The notes under the pieces: model-generated
The model's input: only the letters and a program-made list of their open reading frames with translations
The model's database searches: none
Told to the model about the DNA's origin: nothing
Source: Owenweeksia sp048267305
Lineage (GTDB): Bacteria; Bacteroidota; Bacteroidia; Flavobacteriales; Schleiferiaceae
Direction: 5' to 3'
Assembly (NCBI GenBank): GCA_048267305.1
Contig: JBLWXT010000002.1
Location: forward strand, 1-64,000
Length of the DNA stretch: 64,000 bases
Made by a program: the position numbers and the translations under genes
Part shown: positions 1-8,984 of the stretch, piece after piece
Position numbering within the stretch: the stretch's first letter is position 1
Layout: each line of letters opens with the position of its first letter

Positions 1-699
1 TATTCTCTACCTTCTCTGTTTATCCATCATTTCAATAGTCCCGCTGCTATTGGTGGCAGCGTTTTTCCCTCATTGCTCCGCCCTTCGGCAAGCTCAGGAC
101 AGGCCAAGCCATATGTGGTCCACGTTTTTGTTATGCCCGCGGCCACTGTAAGCTGATAACAGCCCCTTGCCCTGCTCAAAATCCAAATTTTAGTTTAATT
201 TTATATCAATCTCCTAATCTAACTGGTATTTCACCTACCACTTTAACTCTTCATTCTCCTCTCCTCATTCATATCAGGGCAAAGGTACCATGAGGTTGAT
301 ACGGGCTAACGGCCTTTATACTCCCTGCTTACCACCATCTATCCCCGTGGAGAGTATGTTCTAAACATCATCATTAAAAAGTGTTTAGAGATAATATTTT
401 CAGCTTACTGAAATCCATACAACATTTCAGCTCATCTCTTCGTCACTCCAAATTCCCCAATACTCATGCTGAGCGCCCCTGTAAAAGCTAACGCAAATCC
501 TCATAGGCTGCCGTCACCATGGTGGCAGCTTTAGGATGTCCATCATTAAATAAGGGGCAAGTCAATGGCACATACAACCCCCGATAGCGCAGATCTTCAA
601 TCCATTATGCTTCCAAAGCCTATCAATACTCCAAAACCGCCAAAAACTATTTTCTAACCTTTGTCTCCATCTACAATACACATCAATAAAAATTCAAAA
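1..699. other. Gene-poor stretch with repeat and decayed sequence
   Basis: No convincing gene is visible in these 699 bases. Positions 71-97 carry a REP-like string (CCCTTCGGCAAGCTCAGGAC) that recurs inverted, with one change, near 53081-53101. An imperfect palindrome at 507-529 has GCTGCC/GGCAGC arms around CACCATGGTG. The minus strand of about 501-600 has a short stop-to-stop frame containing LRYRGLYVPLTCPLF, which could be the remnant of a coding region, but its origin is not recognisable. The rest is AT-rich and featureless to me. Confidence 0.4.
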
Positions 700-736
700 A
701 TGAAAAAAACCAGGCTGCTGGCTAATCTTAATCTGT

Positions 737-1420
737 TTGGGTTTTAGTGGTTACGGGCAAAAATTCGCAGTGCCTGATAGTGTGTTAAATGGCGTAGAGT
801 CAAAACAGTATGAATATACTTATACAGCAAAGTTTAATTATAAGATTGTTTATCCGGTGGCATATGACAGCTTAAGGAGTTATAAGGTGTTTGTTGGTCT
901 TTCAGGGGGAAATGCCAATGAGCAAATTGTAAACTACTGTTACTATACATTATTCGATTCTAAATATTTTGATAACTATATCACGGTTTTGCCATTAGGC
1001 CCTTCAGGAAGACCTCTTTCTGAAATGGATAGTGCTGAAATCAATCTGTTGATTGCAGATATAATGAAGAATCAAAATGTAACACAAGAGAATTGGATTG
1101 TAGCAGGAACTTCAATGGGAGGGTTGGCGGCCTACAATTTTGCTTCGGTAAGGCCGGAGTTATTTGAAGGAATAATAACTTTCCCCGGTGGTTTAGGTGC
1201 TAATGAGGTTTCAGACAAATGGAAAAACTATAAGGTACTCTTGGCTGCAGGTGAATTGGATGAAGCCGACTGGATAAGCTTAAATTATGATACCAAGTCG
1301 AAATTAGAAGGAAATGTAAAAAGTGTTGAGATTTTTACACTTGAAGGACAAGGTCATATCGTTTCACCAGAGTATGACATAGATAAGGTTTACAGTAAGT
1401 ATTTTATCCCGAATAAGTAA
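737..1420 (+). CDS. Alpha/beta-hydrolase, esterase-like, with frameshifted signal peptide
   Basis: Serine hydrolase of the alpha/beta fold, probably exported to the periplasm or cell surface; the substrate cannot be told. Nucleophile elbow GTSMGG (GxSxG) lies near residue 124, a plausible acid in AAGELDEAD and the catalytic histidine in EGQGHIV near the C-terminus. It resembles small PHB-depolymerase or carboxylesterase-like proteins. The TTG at 737 is only the first usable start in this frame. A more natural start, ATG at 700, opens a lysine-rich signal peptide (MKKTRLL...) but runs into a stop at 745. Dropping one base in the A7 run at 703-709, or near 721, joins it to LILICLGFSGYGQ and gives a normal signal peptide. 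The gene is therefore either mutated or carries a sequencing indel. It stands alone; the next gene begins 198 bases downstream. Confidence 0.65.
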   Translation: MGFSGYGQKFAVPDSVLNGVESKQYEYTYTAKFNYKIVYPVAYDSLRSYKVFVGLSGGNANEQIVNYCYYTLFDSKYFDNYITVLPLGPSGRPLSEMDSAEINLLIADIMKNQNVTQENWIVAGTSMGGLAAYNFASVRPELFEGIITFPGGLGANEVSDKWKNYKVLLAAGELDEADWISLNYDTKSKLEGNVKSVEIFTLEGQGHIVSPEYDIDKVYSKYFIPNK

Positions 1421-1422
1421 AG

Positions 1423-1539
1423 GTGGAATTAATAATCGCCAAAATCATTACCAAACTGGGCTATGAGCTGGAAGTTTCCACCCTTCAAACCTTTGATGGG
1501 GATCAAATAGTTTACCTGTATCAATTTGAATATGAGTAG
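1423..1539 (+). other. Short open frame, possible gene remnant
   Basis: A 38-codon frame starts with GTG two bases after the hydrolase stop and encodes a chain with an amphipathic start (VELIIAKIITKLGYELEVST). Its composition looks protein-like, but it is too short to assign. It could be the tail of a decayed gene between the hydrolase and the fic gene. Confidence 0.2.
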
Positions 1540-1617
1540 GAGCTTTCCATTAAGTGTGGGCTATGTGAATCCTATACATTCAAATTAACATGAAGCTATT
1601 ACCTTTGATACTATCAA

Positions 1618-2592
1618 ATGATACTATCAATGAAGCCGCCCTATGAAATTACTCCGCAAATACTTGGGTACATTACCGACATCTCTGAAAAGATAGGAGA
1701 GGTGAATGCCTCTTTTCTGGTGAAGTCTTCACCTGGTTTGAGAAAGCAAAATCAGATTAAGACAATCCATTCATCCTTGCAGATTGAGGGCAACACACTT
1801 ACGCAGGAGCAAATAACTGCCCTCATTGAAAATAGAAGAGTTGTTGGTCCTGCCAGAGATATAAGCGAGGTGCAAAATGCTATTGAAGTGTATGACTCAA
1901 TTTCTACATTCAAATTTGATTCCCTTAAATCCTTTTTACAAGCTCATAAGCTTTTAATGAAAGGGCTTGTGGCAAAACCTGGTTCCTTTAGAAGTGAAGG
2001 AGTAGGGATAGTTAAAGGATCAAAGGTGGAGCACCTTGCCCCACCGCCAGCCAACGTACCCTACTTAATGCAGAACCTTTTTGATTATTTGGAAAAAGAA
2101 GAAGAAATAGCCCTCATTAAGAGTTGTGTATTTCACTATGAAATGGAGTTTATTCACCCTTTTGTGGATGGGAACGGGCGAATGGGGCGATTGTGGCAAA
2201 CGGTTGTATTAATGTCCAAGTACCCTGTTTTTCAATACCTGCCCTTTGAAACATTGATTTCTAAAACCCAGGAAGAGTACTATCATGTTTTATCGGTATG
2301 TGATAAAACAGGTAAATCAACAGTGTTTATAGAATACATGCTTAGGGTTATTAATGAGGCGTTGACAGAACTTTTAAGTAGTACCGTTTCCGGTACTATG
2401 AGTCAAAATTCCAGGCTGGAACATTTTTGCTCTTTACAGAAAAGCACTTTTACACGAAAGGACTATATGCATGTTTTTAAACAGCTAAGCGCGTCTTCGG
2501 CCAGCAGAGATTTAAAGATGGGAGTTGAAAAAGGGTTTTTCACCAAGTCTGGTGATAAGCGTTTGACCACATATCATTTAGAGAAGAAGTGA
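1618..2592 (+). CDS. Fic family protein (probable AMP-transferase)
   Basis: Fic-domain enzyme expected to transfer AMP from ATP to a hydroxyl side chain of a target protein. The core motif HPFVDGNGRMGR (HPFx[D/E]GNGRxxR) lies near residues 180-191. An N-terminal SLQIEGN matches the [S/T]xxxE[G/N] inhibitory helix, so this is probably a self-inhibited class II Fic protein. The last 70 residues look like a small winged-helix domain (ASSASRDLKMGVEKGFF), common in stand-alone chromosomal Fic proteins. Length 324 is normal. Two in-frame ATGs lie within a tandem 13-base near-duplication (GATACTATCAA at 1607 and 1620); ATG 1618 or 1630 could be used. The next small membrane-protein gene overlaps its stop by 4 bases, which indicates co-translation. 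Confidence 0.88.
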   Translation: MILSMKPPYEITPQILGYITDISEKIGEVNASFLVKSSPGLRKQNQIKTIHSSLQIEGNTLTQEQITALIENRRVVGPARDISEVQNAIEVYDSISTFKFDSLKSFLQAHKLLMKGLVAKPGSFRSEGVGIVKGSKVEHLAPPPANVPYLMQNLFDYLEKEEEIALIKSCVFHYEMEFIHPFVDGNGRMGRLWQTVVLMSKYPVFQYLPFETLISKTQEEYYHVLSVCDKTGKSTVFIEYMLRVINEALTELLSSTVSGTMSQNSRLEHFCSLQKSTFTRKDYMHVFKQLSASSASRDLKMGVEKGFFTKSGDKRLTTYHLEKK

Positions 2593-2885
2593 AGACTATT
2601 AGCAAATCCACGAGAATAACGACTGGGCTGTTGCAAATGGCTTTTGGAGCCTATTGGGTATTTGATGCTATTTCTCTCTTCATAAAATATCGAACACCGG
2701 GCTTGCTTTTCTTTTTTATGCTGCCGGATTGGATTTTAGGCTTGCGCGCTTTGATGGGAATAACAGGGATTATTTGGGGACTTTTTGTAGTAACTGGAAG
2801 GTACAGCCTAAAGAGGGGTGTTAGCGGATTTGCGGTTTTGTGGATTCTTGGTCAATTGCTTGAAATACTCATCGTGGCTTTTTGA
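2589..2885 (+). CDS. Small membrane protein of unknown function
   Basis: A 98-residue protein of three or so hydrophobic stretches (about residues 12-30, 38-62 and 75-98) with few charged residues, so probably an inner-membrane protein. It starts with GTG inside the fic stop codon (4-base overlap), so it is likely translated by coupling with fic. I recognise no family. It could be a partner of the Fic protein, or simply its operon neighbour. Confidence 0.6.
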   Translation: MKTISKSTRITTGLLQMAFGAYWVFDAISLFIKYRTPGLLFFFMLPDWILGLRALMGITGIIWGLFVVTGRYSLKRGVSGFAVLWILGQLLEILIVAF

Positions 2886-2889
2886 AGGT

Positions 2890-3792
2890 CTAAAACCAAA
2901 TCTCTTGCGCTAGCCTGAAGGTATTAGAGTGGGCATCCACTATATCCGCTAATCTTTCGGAATAACCTCCACCCATATTAACAGCAACAGGCAGTTTGTG
3001 CTTTTTACAAGTTTCAAACACAAAACGGTCCCGATCCTTACAGCCTTCCATAGTAAGGGCTAGTCTACCCAACTTATCTGTTTTCAGTACATCCACACCA
3101 CTTTGAAAGAAAATGAAATCGGGCTGCACTTCATCAAGTAGCCTCGGTAGTTGCTCTTTGAGCATCTTCAGGTAAAAGTTATCCCCAGTATCATCGGGCA
3201 GGGCAATATCCAGATCGGAGGCCTCCTTATGCATAGGGTAGTTTTTGGCGCCATGCATAGAGAAGGTAAATACACGCTCTTCATTTTCCATGATTTTGGC
3301 CGTGCCGTTTCCCTGATGTACATCCAAATCCACCACCAATATTTGTTTAGCCAGTTGGTTGTCCAGCAAGTAGTGGCTGGCAAGGGCAATGTCATTAAGG
3401 AGGCAAAAGCCTTCACCACTATCTGCGTAAGCATGATGTGTGCCACCTGCTATATTCATGGAAATACCATGTTGCAGGGCATAAAGACAATTGTCAATTG
3501 TACCCTGGCAGATGGTTCTTTCGCGTTCCACCAATTCCCGCGTAAGCGGAAAGCCGGTTTTTCGCTCTTCCTTGCGGGAGAGGTTTACCGTTTTAAGTTT
3601 CTCACAATATTCAGCCGTATGGGTACGCAGGATTTGGTTTTCCGAAAGTTGACCCGGAGCAAAAAAGTTGGCTTCGGTAAAGCTGCCTTCATATAGTAGT
3701 TGCTCGGGTATCAGCGAATACTTAGTCATGGGAAACCTGTGGCCTGGTGGCAGTGGATGATGGTAAATGGGGGAGTAGGCTATTTTGAGCAT
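2890..3792 (-). CDS. Histone deacetylase superfamily protein
   Basis: Zinc-dependent deacetylase of the arginase/HDAC fold; bacterial members act on acetylated polyamines, lysines or other small amides, and the substrate here is unknown. Visible signatures are GGTHHAYADSGEGFCLLND (catalytic His pair and substrate-channel residues, about residues 116-134), VDLDVHQGNGTA (zinc ligands Asp and His) and FFQSGVDVLKTDKLGRLALT (third zinc ligand region). The start MLKIAYSPIYHHPLPPGHRF is typical of class II-type bacterial members and the length of 300 is full. It is convergent with the preceding membrane-protein gene, with 4 bases between stops, and has no obvious operon partner. Confidence 0.88.
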   Translation of the reverse strand: MLKIAYSPIYHHPLPPGHRFPMTKYSLIPEQLLYEGSFTEANFFAPGQLSENQILRTHTAEYCEKLKTVNLSRKEERKTGFPLTRELVERERTICQGTIDNCLYALQHGISMNIAGGTHHAYADSGEGFCLLNDIALASHYLLDNQLAKQILVVDLDVHQGNGTAKIMENEERVFTFSMHGAKNYPMHKEASDLDIALPDDTGDNFYLKMLKEQLPRLLDEVQPDFIFFQSGVDVLKTDKLGRLALTMEGCKDRDRFVFETCKKHKLPVAVNMGGGYSERLADIVDAHSNTFRLAQEIWF

Positions 3793-3874
3793 GTAAGGAG
3801 AGAGTGTGTGTATTGACTATTCTTAACTGCCTTAACCCCAAAAACACAAAAAAGATTGATAGGCGATATCATCT

Positions 3875-4963
3875 TCAATCCACATCTCTGGAAAGATAGG
3901 ATGCCTGCTCACTGGCCTTCGCATCTACCTCCTGATATATTTTACCGGCAATAGCAGCAATGGCCGATTGAAGTTTCTCCGGTGAGGCGCCTTTAGTCAT
4001 CACGCCCAGCAAAAAGGGTTTTTTAGGATGATAAACAATGGCAAAGTGATGATATTGGTGATGATCCTTGTCCAGCTGCCTGTGGCCATACTTCTGACAT
4101 ACCACAATTTGTTTGGGTACAGCCTGGCGTATGCCATTTCCAAAACCTGTTCTGGAGAGTATGTTTAATGCTTTATTTGACATTTCTTCCGATAGGTAGG
4201 AGGCATTGAAAAGGGTGCGGAAAAAAGAGGAGTATCGCTTTACGGATACATAATCATCCAGGTGATTGGCCTGGGCGGGAGCAATCAGTTTAAGATCTTT
4301 CTCCACTGTTTGCCTAAAACCTGGGGCAATATTGTCAATATATTGTAAAAGCAATATGGTAGCCTCATTGTCGGATACTTCAATCATAATTTCAAGAAGT
4401 TGATCAATAGTGTAGCTGCGCCCCGTAATTAAAACACTGTTGGCCGTAATGCCTTCCGGATTTTTTTTATGAAGCAATTCCACCGGCTGATTATACTCTA
4501 CTGTTTGTTGTAAAATGGAAGCATCGCTTTCTGCATATTTTAAAATGGTAATCATCAGGGGAACTTTCAGCAGGCTGGCCGGTGAAAAAAGTTCGCTTTC
4601 ATTGATCCCAAAAAGATCATCATTGGTAAGGTCTCTGTAGTACACAGAAATGGCCTTGGCGGAGCCTTTATCTAATTGGAGGTTTACTTCATTTTGCACC
4701 TTTCCCCGCAGCCCGTCCACATATCGTATGTCGTAGTCGCGGTACTCCGTAGAGCTGACCAATGGGTTTGTAAAACGCTTTTTGTGGGCCACAACAGCGG
4801 GTTTTGCTATGGGCGTTTCCGGGTTTTGTGCGATGGATGGAGCCATGTATTGCCTTGTGATAAAGTATACGCTTAGGGCACCAATGGCTATGCCCGCAAG
4901 TAAATATAGCCATGCAGGTTTTGGCGCGGATGGCTTAGCGGGCGGAGGAACTGTCTTTTTCAA
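3875..4963 (-). CDS. Serine hydrolase, class A beta-lactamase-like
   Basis: Membrane-anchored penicillin-binding-like serine hydrolase of the beta-lactamase class A family. One N-terminal transmembrane helix (about residues 17-38) follows a proline-rich start, so the catalytic domain faces the periplasm. SPASLLKVP gives the SxxK nucleophile motif (about residue 131), VSDNEAT the SDN motif, and MTKGAS the KxG motif. The very low similarity expected around the omega loop means antibiotic hydrolysis should not be assumed; a cell-wall role is equally possible. Length 362 is longer than classical class A enzymes (about 290) because of the anchor and linker. It is monocistronic as far as can be seen. 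Confidence 0.8.
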   Translation of the reverse strand: MKKTVPPPAKPSAPKPAWLYLLAGIAIGALSVYFITRQYMAPSIAQNPETPIAKPAVVAHKKRFTNPLVSSTEYRDYDIRYVDGLRGKVQNEVNLQLDKGSAKAISVYYRDLTNDDLFGINESELFSPASLLKVPLMITILKYAESDASILQQTVEYNQPVELLHKKNPEGITANSVLITGRSYTIDQLLEIMIEVSDNEATILLLQYIDNIAPGFRQTVEKDLKLIAPAQANHLDDYVSVKRYSSFFRTLFNASYLSEEMSNKALNILSRTGFGNGIRQAVPKQIVVCQKYGHRQLDKDHHQYHHFAIVYHPKKPFLLGVMTKGASPEKLQSAIAAIAGKIYQEVDAKASEQASYLSRDVD

Positions 4964-5084
4964 ACCGTAGTAAAGTGATGAAGAGGATTACCATAATTAT
5001 GTTGTAAAAATACAGTAGTCCCCTCAATTTTTCACTCTGGTTTATGGTGCTAAAAGAGGCTTTGGTGTTTTGCTTTCTGAGCTT

Positions 5085-7511
5085 CTATCTTAGCTCTGCG
5101 CCAAACTGATGTTTAAAGCTCCCCAGGATTTTTTCCATCGTCTTATCTACTTGCTTGTCATTGAGGGTAGATTGATCATCGCGCAGAATGAAACTCATGG
5201 CGTATGATTTTTTGCCTTCCGGCAGATTTTTGCCCTCGTATACATCAAACAGGTTTACCTTACGGAGAATCTTGCGTTCGCTCTTTTCGGCAGCAGCCTT
5301 AAGATCGGTATAGCGCACTTCCTTGTCGAGCAATAGCGCCAAGTCTCTGCGTACCTCCGGGTACTTTGGCAGCTCCTTAAAGGTGATAGTGTTCTTCTTT
5401 GCTTTCTTGGTCAGGTATTCCCAGTCCATATCGGCATAAAACACTTCCTGCTTTACTTCGGCAAGGCGGGCGGTTTTGTCATTCAGCTTTCCAATGGTTA
5501 CCACTTCCTTTTTGTTGATATAGACGCCAAGGGCATAATCAAAGGCAGGGTGGCTTATGTCTTGTTCGTCCCAGCTGTCAAAGCCTAAGCGTTCCAATAT
5601 CAGTTCAACTTCTGCTTTCAGGTAGTAGAAATCCGTTTTTCCGGCAGGAGCCTTCCAAACTTCCTGTTGTTGCATACCTGTTTTCCACAAGCCCAGGCGA
5701 GTGCTTTCACCGTAGCCGCTTTCCGTTTTTCGATAGGTTTTTCCAAACTCATAAAGGCTCAAATCCGGGCGCTGGCGATTGGCATTGCGGCTTACAGTTT
5801 CCAGTCCGCCAAATAACAGGCTTTGGCGCATTACTGCCAAATCCTGACTCAATGGGTTTAGCATCTCTACGGAATCTGTGGCGCTATAACCGTTTCCATC
5901 AAAGTAGGTGGGCTTGGTTAGTGAGTTATTCATAATCTCATTAAAACCACGGGCACTAAGGGCGATGCTTATTTTTTCACGGTAACGCGCCTCACTTTTT
6001 GGGTCGGTTTGCGCTACGGAAATACTCATACGCTGTCCCATATCAATGGCGTTGAAGCCATAAATGCGGAGAACTTCTTCCACTATATCGGCTTCGCGGG
6101 TAACATCCGCGCGGTAAGGCGGAACACTTAGTAGCAGGTTTCCACCGGATTCTGATTTAATCTGAATGTCTAACGAATTAAGAATGGAGCGAACCATATC
6201 AAGTTCAATCTCTTGCCCTATAAGGGTATTCATTCGGTTGAGGTTTACCTCAATTTCGGTATGTTCTATTTTTTTGGGATATAGATCTTTTATATCCATG
6301 GCAATTTCGCCACCGGCAATATCCCGGATAAGGATGGCTGCACGCTTTAAGGCGTAAAGGGTCATTTCAGGATCTACACCTCTCTCATAGCGAAAGGAAG
6401 CATCGGTATTTAGCGCATGGCGCTTGGCGGTTTTACGCACCGAAACGGAATTGAAATATGCCGCCTCCAAAAATACACTGGTGGTGGATTCGGTTACCCC
6501 GGAATGGATTCCTCCAAAAACTCCGGCAATGCACATCGGCTCATTATTGCCATTGCAAATCATCAGGTCGTTGGCATCCAATTCCCTTTCCTTTTCGTCA
6601 AGGGTGGTAAATTTTGTTCCGGCATCAAGGGTGCGCACAATCACTTTGCCTCCGGTAATTTGACTAGCATCAAAGGCATGCATGGGGTGGCCGGTTTCGT
6701 GAAGCACGAAGTTGGTAATATCCACCACATTATTGATGGGGCCAACGCCAATGGCACGTAATCGGTTTTGCAACCAATCAGGTGAGGGGCCAACTTTTAC
6801 ATTTTTTATAGAAAGGCCGGCATAGCGCGGGCAAGCTTCCTCATTTTGTACTTCAATTTCTATAGGTAGCTCATTTGAGCTTACGCTAAAAGAGGAAACC
6901 GAAGGCAGGTTAAGTTCTACATTTTTGTGATCATAGCGTATCAGTGCTGCTCTTAAATCGCGTGCAACGCCATAATGGCTCATCGCATCCGTACGGTTTG
7001 GCGTTAGGCCAATTTCAAAAACAAAGTCTGATTCAATATTGAAAAACTCTGCAGCGGGAGTGCCCACCTTGGCATCAGCATCCAACACCATTATGCCGTC
7101 ATGCGACTGGCCCAGGTTAAGTTCATCTTCGGCACAAATCATTCCTACCGAAACTTCGCCACGTATCTTGCTTTTCTTGATTTGAAAATCTCCTTCCTCC
7201 GAATAGATAATGGTTCCAACGGTGGCTACGGGTACTTTTTGCCCGGCCGCCACATTGGGTGCTCCACAAACAATGTGTAGAGGTTCATCTCCACCTATAT
7301 CAACTGTGGTTTTTCTCAGTCTGTCAGCATTGGGGTGTGGTTCGCAGCTAAGCACTTCGCCAATCACCACGCCTTTTAAACCGCCTTTTACGGTTTCCAC
7401 TTCATCCACACCTTCTACTTCAAGGCCGGTGTCGGTAAGTAATACTGAAATCTCCTCTGGAGCGAGGTCTGTATTGATATATTCCTTAATCCACTTATAG
7501 GAAATCTTCAT
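5085..7511 (-). CDS. pheT: Phenylalanine--tRNA ligase beta subunit
   Basis: Beta subunit of the alpha2-beta2 phenylalanyl-tRNA synthetase, which charges tRNA-Phe. Domains run in the expected order: an N-terminal EMAP-like tRNA-binding domain (about residues 40-150), the B3/B4 editing domain (about 215-390, ending with RYERGVDPEMT), B5 (about 400-475, with ADIVEEVLRIYGFNAI), the catalytic-like core and the C-terminal ferredoxin-fold anticodon-binding domain (FKELPKYPEVRRDLALLLD onward). Length 808 is standard. pheS is not adjacent, a common split in this phylum. A TAnnTTTG promoter element lies 23 bases upstream of the ATG. Confidence 0.97.
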   Translation of the reverse strand: MKISYKWIKEYINTDLAPEEISVLLTDTGLEVEGVDEVETVKGGLKGVVIGEVLSCEPHPNADRLRKTTVDIGGDEPLHIVCGAPNVAAGQKVPVATVGTIIYSEEGDFQIKKSKIRGEVSVGMICAEDELNLGQSHDGIMVLDADAKVGTPAAEFFNIESDFVFEIGLTPNRTDAMSHYGVARDLRAALIRYDHKNVELNLPSVSSFSVSSNELPIEIEVQNEEACPRYAGLSIKNVKVGPSPDWLQNRLRAIGVGPINNVVDITNFVLHETGHPMHAFDASQITGGKVIVRTLDAGTKFTTLDEKERELDANDLMICNGNNEPMCIAGVFGGIHSGVTESTTSVFLEAAYFNSVSVRKTAKRHALNTDASFRYERGVDPEMTLYALKRAAILIRDIAGGEIAMDIKDLYPKKIEHTEIEVNLNRMNTLIGQEIELDMVRSILNSLDIQIKSESGGNLLLSVPPYRADVTREADIVEEVLRIYGFNAIDMGQRMSISVAQTDPKSEARYREKISIALSARGFNEIMNNSLTKPTYFDGNGYSATDSVEMLNPLSQDLAVMRQSLLFGGLETVSRNANRQRPDLSLYEFGKTYRKTESGYGESTRLGLWKTGMQQQEVWKAPAGKTDFYYLKAEVELILERLGFDSWDEQDISHPAFDYALGVYINKKEVVTIGKLNDKTARLAEVKQEVFYADMDWEYLTKKAKKNTITFKELPKYPEVRRDLALLLDKEVRYTDLKAAAEKSERKILRKVNLFDVYEGKNLPEGKKSYAMSFILRDDQSTLNDKQVDKTMEKILGSFKHQFGAELR

Positions 7512-7533
7512 GCACGCTAAATTTTTAAAGCGG

Positions 7534-7541
7534 CAAAGGTA
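7534..7541 (-). promoter_or_regulatory. Putative -7 promoter element of pheT
   Basis: TACCTTTG on the minus strand matches the Bacteroidota -7 consensus TAnnTTTG and sits 22 bases before the pheT start. No clean -33 TTG box at the ideal spacing was identified. Confidence 0.45.
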
Positions 7542-7575
7542 AAGTTTAAGGCAAAGAAGATAAAGACGAAATTGT

Positions 7576-7722
7576 CACCCCTCTAACTCCCCTCAAGGGG
7601 AGAATTGGGCTCGGGCATTTTGCGATGTATATTTCTAATAAGATCGGGTAGTACCTTTTTAAAATGTTGAAAAACACGATAGGTAGCTATCCTCCCTTGA
7701 GGGGGGGCTTGGGGGATGATGA
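7576..7722. repeat. Pair of inverted CCCCTCAAGGGGAG-type repeats
   Basis: Two palindromic units, at about 7576-7610 (CTCCCCTCAAGGGGAG) and 7686-7722 (CTCCCTTGAGGG), lie in opposite orientation around about 75 bases, forming a small inverted-repeat unit between pheT and the thioredoxin gene. A third related string (CCCCCTTTAGGGGAG) lies near 30780. The pair may also end transcription of the flanking minus-strand gene; it has no T-run. Confidence 0.5.
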
Positions 7723-7729
7723 AATAAGG

Positions 7730-8245
7730 TTATAACTGCGAAACAAATGCCTTTTTAAAATCTTCGAATGGAGTACTTTTATAATGTCCTCCGGCAATAA
7801 AGTTTATGATTTCCTCAAATTGTGCAGGAGCCATGTATCCGGCAATCGGCTGAATCATCTTTAGATCTTTATCCAGGTAAACAATGTTTGGGTAGCTCAT
7901 TTTTCCATTAAGAAGAGCTGCAGCCAATTCGTGATACCCACGTTTGCCCTGAGGTACAAACTTGAAGGTATGTCCCTGAAATGTAACCGGTTCTTTTTGC
8001 TCTGCATCAAACTTTACAGCATAAAAGTTTTCATTCACATATTTGGCAATCTTCTCGTTTTGGAAGGTGTCTTTATCCATCTTTTTGCACCATCCACACC
8101 AATCGGTATAAACATCAATAAATACAGGTCGGGGATTTTCCTTGGCGGCAGCTTCGGCTTCCTGTATAGTCATCCAGTTAATGGTTTCCTGAGCGGATAT
8201 CGTAATCGAGAATAGGAGGGATAGGGCGAGAACTAAGTTTTTCAT
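7730..8245 (-). CDS. Secreted thioredoxin-like protein
   Basis: Exported thioredoxin-fold protein, likely a periplasmic thiol:disulfide oxidoreductase. A signal peptide spans about residues 1-18 (MKNLVLALSLLFSITISAQ). The redox motif WCGWCKKMD (CxxC) lies near residues 49-57, preceded by FIDVYTDWCGWC as in DUF255/thioredoxin_7-type proteins, and the cis-proline strand appears as YPNIVYLD. Length 171 is typical. The gene stands alone with its own TAnnTTTG element upstream. Confidence 0.85.
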   Translation of the reverse strand: MKNLVLALSLLFSITISAQETINWMTIQEAEAAAKENPRPVFIDVYTDWCGWCKKMDKDTFQNEKIAKYVNENFYAVKFDAEQKEPVTFQGHTFKFVPQGKRGYHELAAALLNGKMSYPNIVYLDKDLKMIQPIAGYMAPAQFEEIINFIAGGHYKSTPFEDFKKAFVSQL

Positions 8246-8282
8246 TTTTAAATATTTTGTGGGCGTTATTCAAATGTTGTTC

Positions 8283-8290
8283 CAAAGATA
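8283..8290 (-). promoter_or_regulatory. Putative -7 promoter element of the thioredoxin-like gene
   Basis: TATCTTTG on the minus strand, 38 bases before the ATG at 8245, with an upstream TTTTGA about 17 bases further on, matches the TTG...TAnnTTTG promoter pattern of Bacteroidota. Confidence 0.45.
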
Positions 8291-8437
8291 AAAAGCAGAT
8301 TTTAATCAAAAGTCGGCTAGTTGTCAAGATCAGTTTTAGAGTAAGAATGGGGCAACGGGAAATTGTATTATTCCATAATTTTCCGTCTTAGCAAACCAAA
8401 GGTTCTAATTGAACGTCATTAATTCAAAACCAAACCT

Positions 8438-8976
8438 ATGCGGATAGCCTTTAAGCTTGTTTTGCTGCTGGTCTTAAGTGGCTCTTTTAGCAGTTGTAAA
8501 TATTATCAATATAAACCAGACAGGGATTTTTAACAATATCAAGGGAATAGGGTGACATCTGAGCAGTGGCGAAAACTGGATAATGAATTTGTATTGGTAA
8601 TACATTATGGTGCTGATACTATAGAGTTTATGATTTGATATATAATGAAACAGAGAAGTCTCTTGTTGGTCGTATTCGCCCTTTTGAGGGATTGGCCTAT
8701 TACCATTATCACCGGGCCATAAATTCGGATAGGAAAAATTTAAAGCGGCCTTTTTTTGGACCCGATGGACCTGCCACACAACAGCTGCATTTTAACGTAG
8801 ACGAGTTTGTTGAACTTGATGCTAATCCTTGGAAAATTAAACTGGGAGATATTACGAGGGTTGACGCTCTGCAGCAATCTAAATGGAATATCCCAATAGG
8901 TTTGAGTTTTGCCGGTGTAATAGGCCTAACAGGTGCTTTGATGCTTGCTATCCTGGTTCAGGGCAGGCATTGGTAA
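8438..8976 (+). pseudogene. Broken lipoprotein gene
   Basis: The ATG at 8438 opens a lipoprotein signal peptide (LVLLLVLSGSFSSC, lipobox cysteine at about residue 20) but meets TAA at 8531 after 31 codons. The same frame then continues coding-like (QWRKLDNEFVLVIHYGADTIEF) to 8629, where a one-base shift is needed to enter the last open frame (YDLIYNETEKSLVGRIRPF...), which ends with one membrane-like segment and a stop at 8976. One nonsense change and one frameshift therefore interrupt a protein of about 178 residues. The family is unknown. The last 113 codons could be read as a separate ORF from a TTG at 8635, but the upstream continuity argues for one damaged gene. Confidence 0.6.
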
Positions 8977-8984
8977 GTTGGTAT

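Noticed and set aside
3151..3696. 181-codon plus-strand ORF
   Set aside because: Antisense shadow of the HDAC-family gene, which has clear catalytic motifs.
8635..8976. Independent 113-codon gene
   Set aside because: Coding character continues upstream across the frameshift to a lipoprotein signal, so it is better treated as part of one broken gene.
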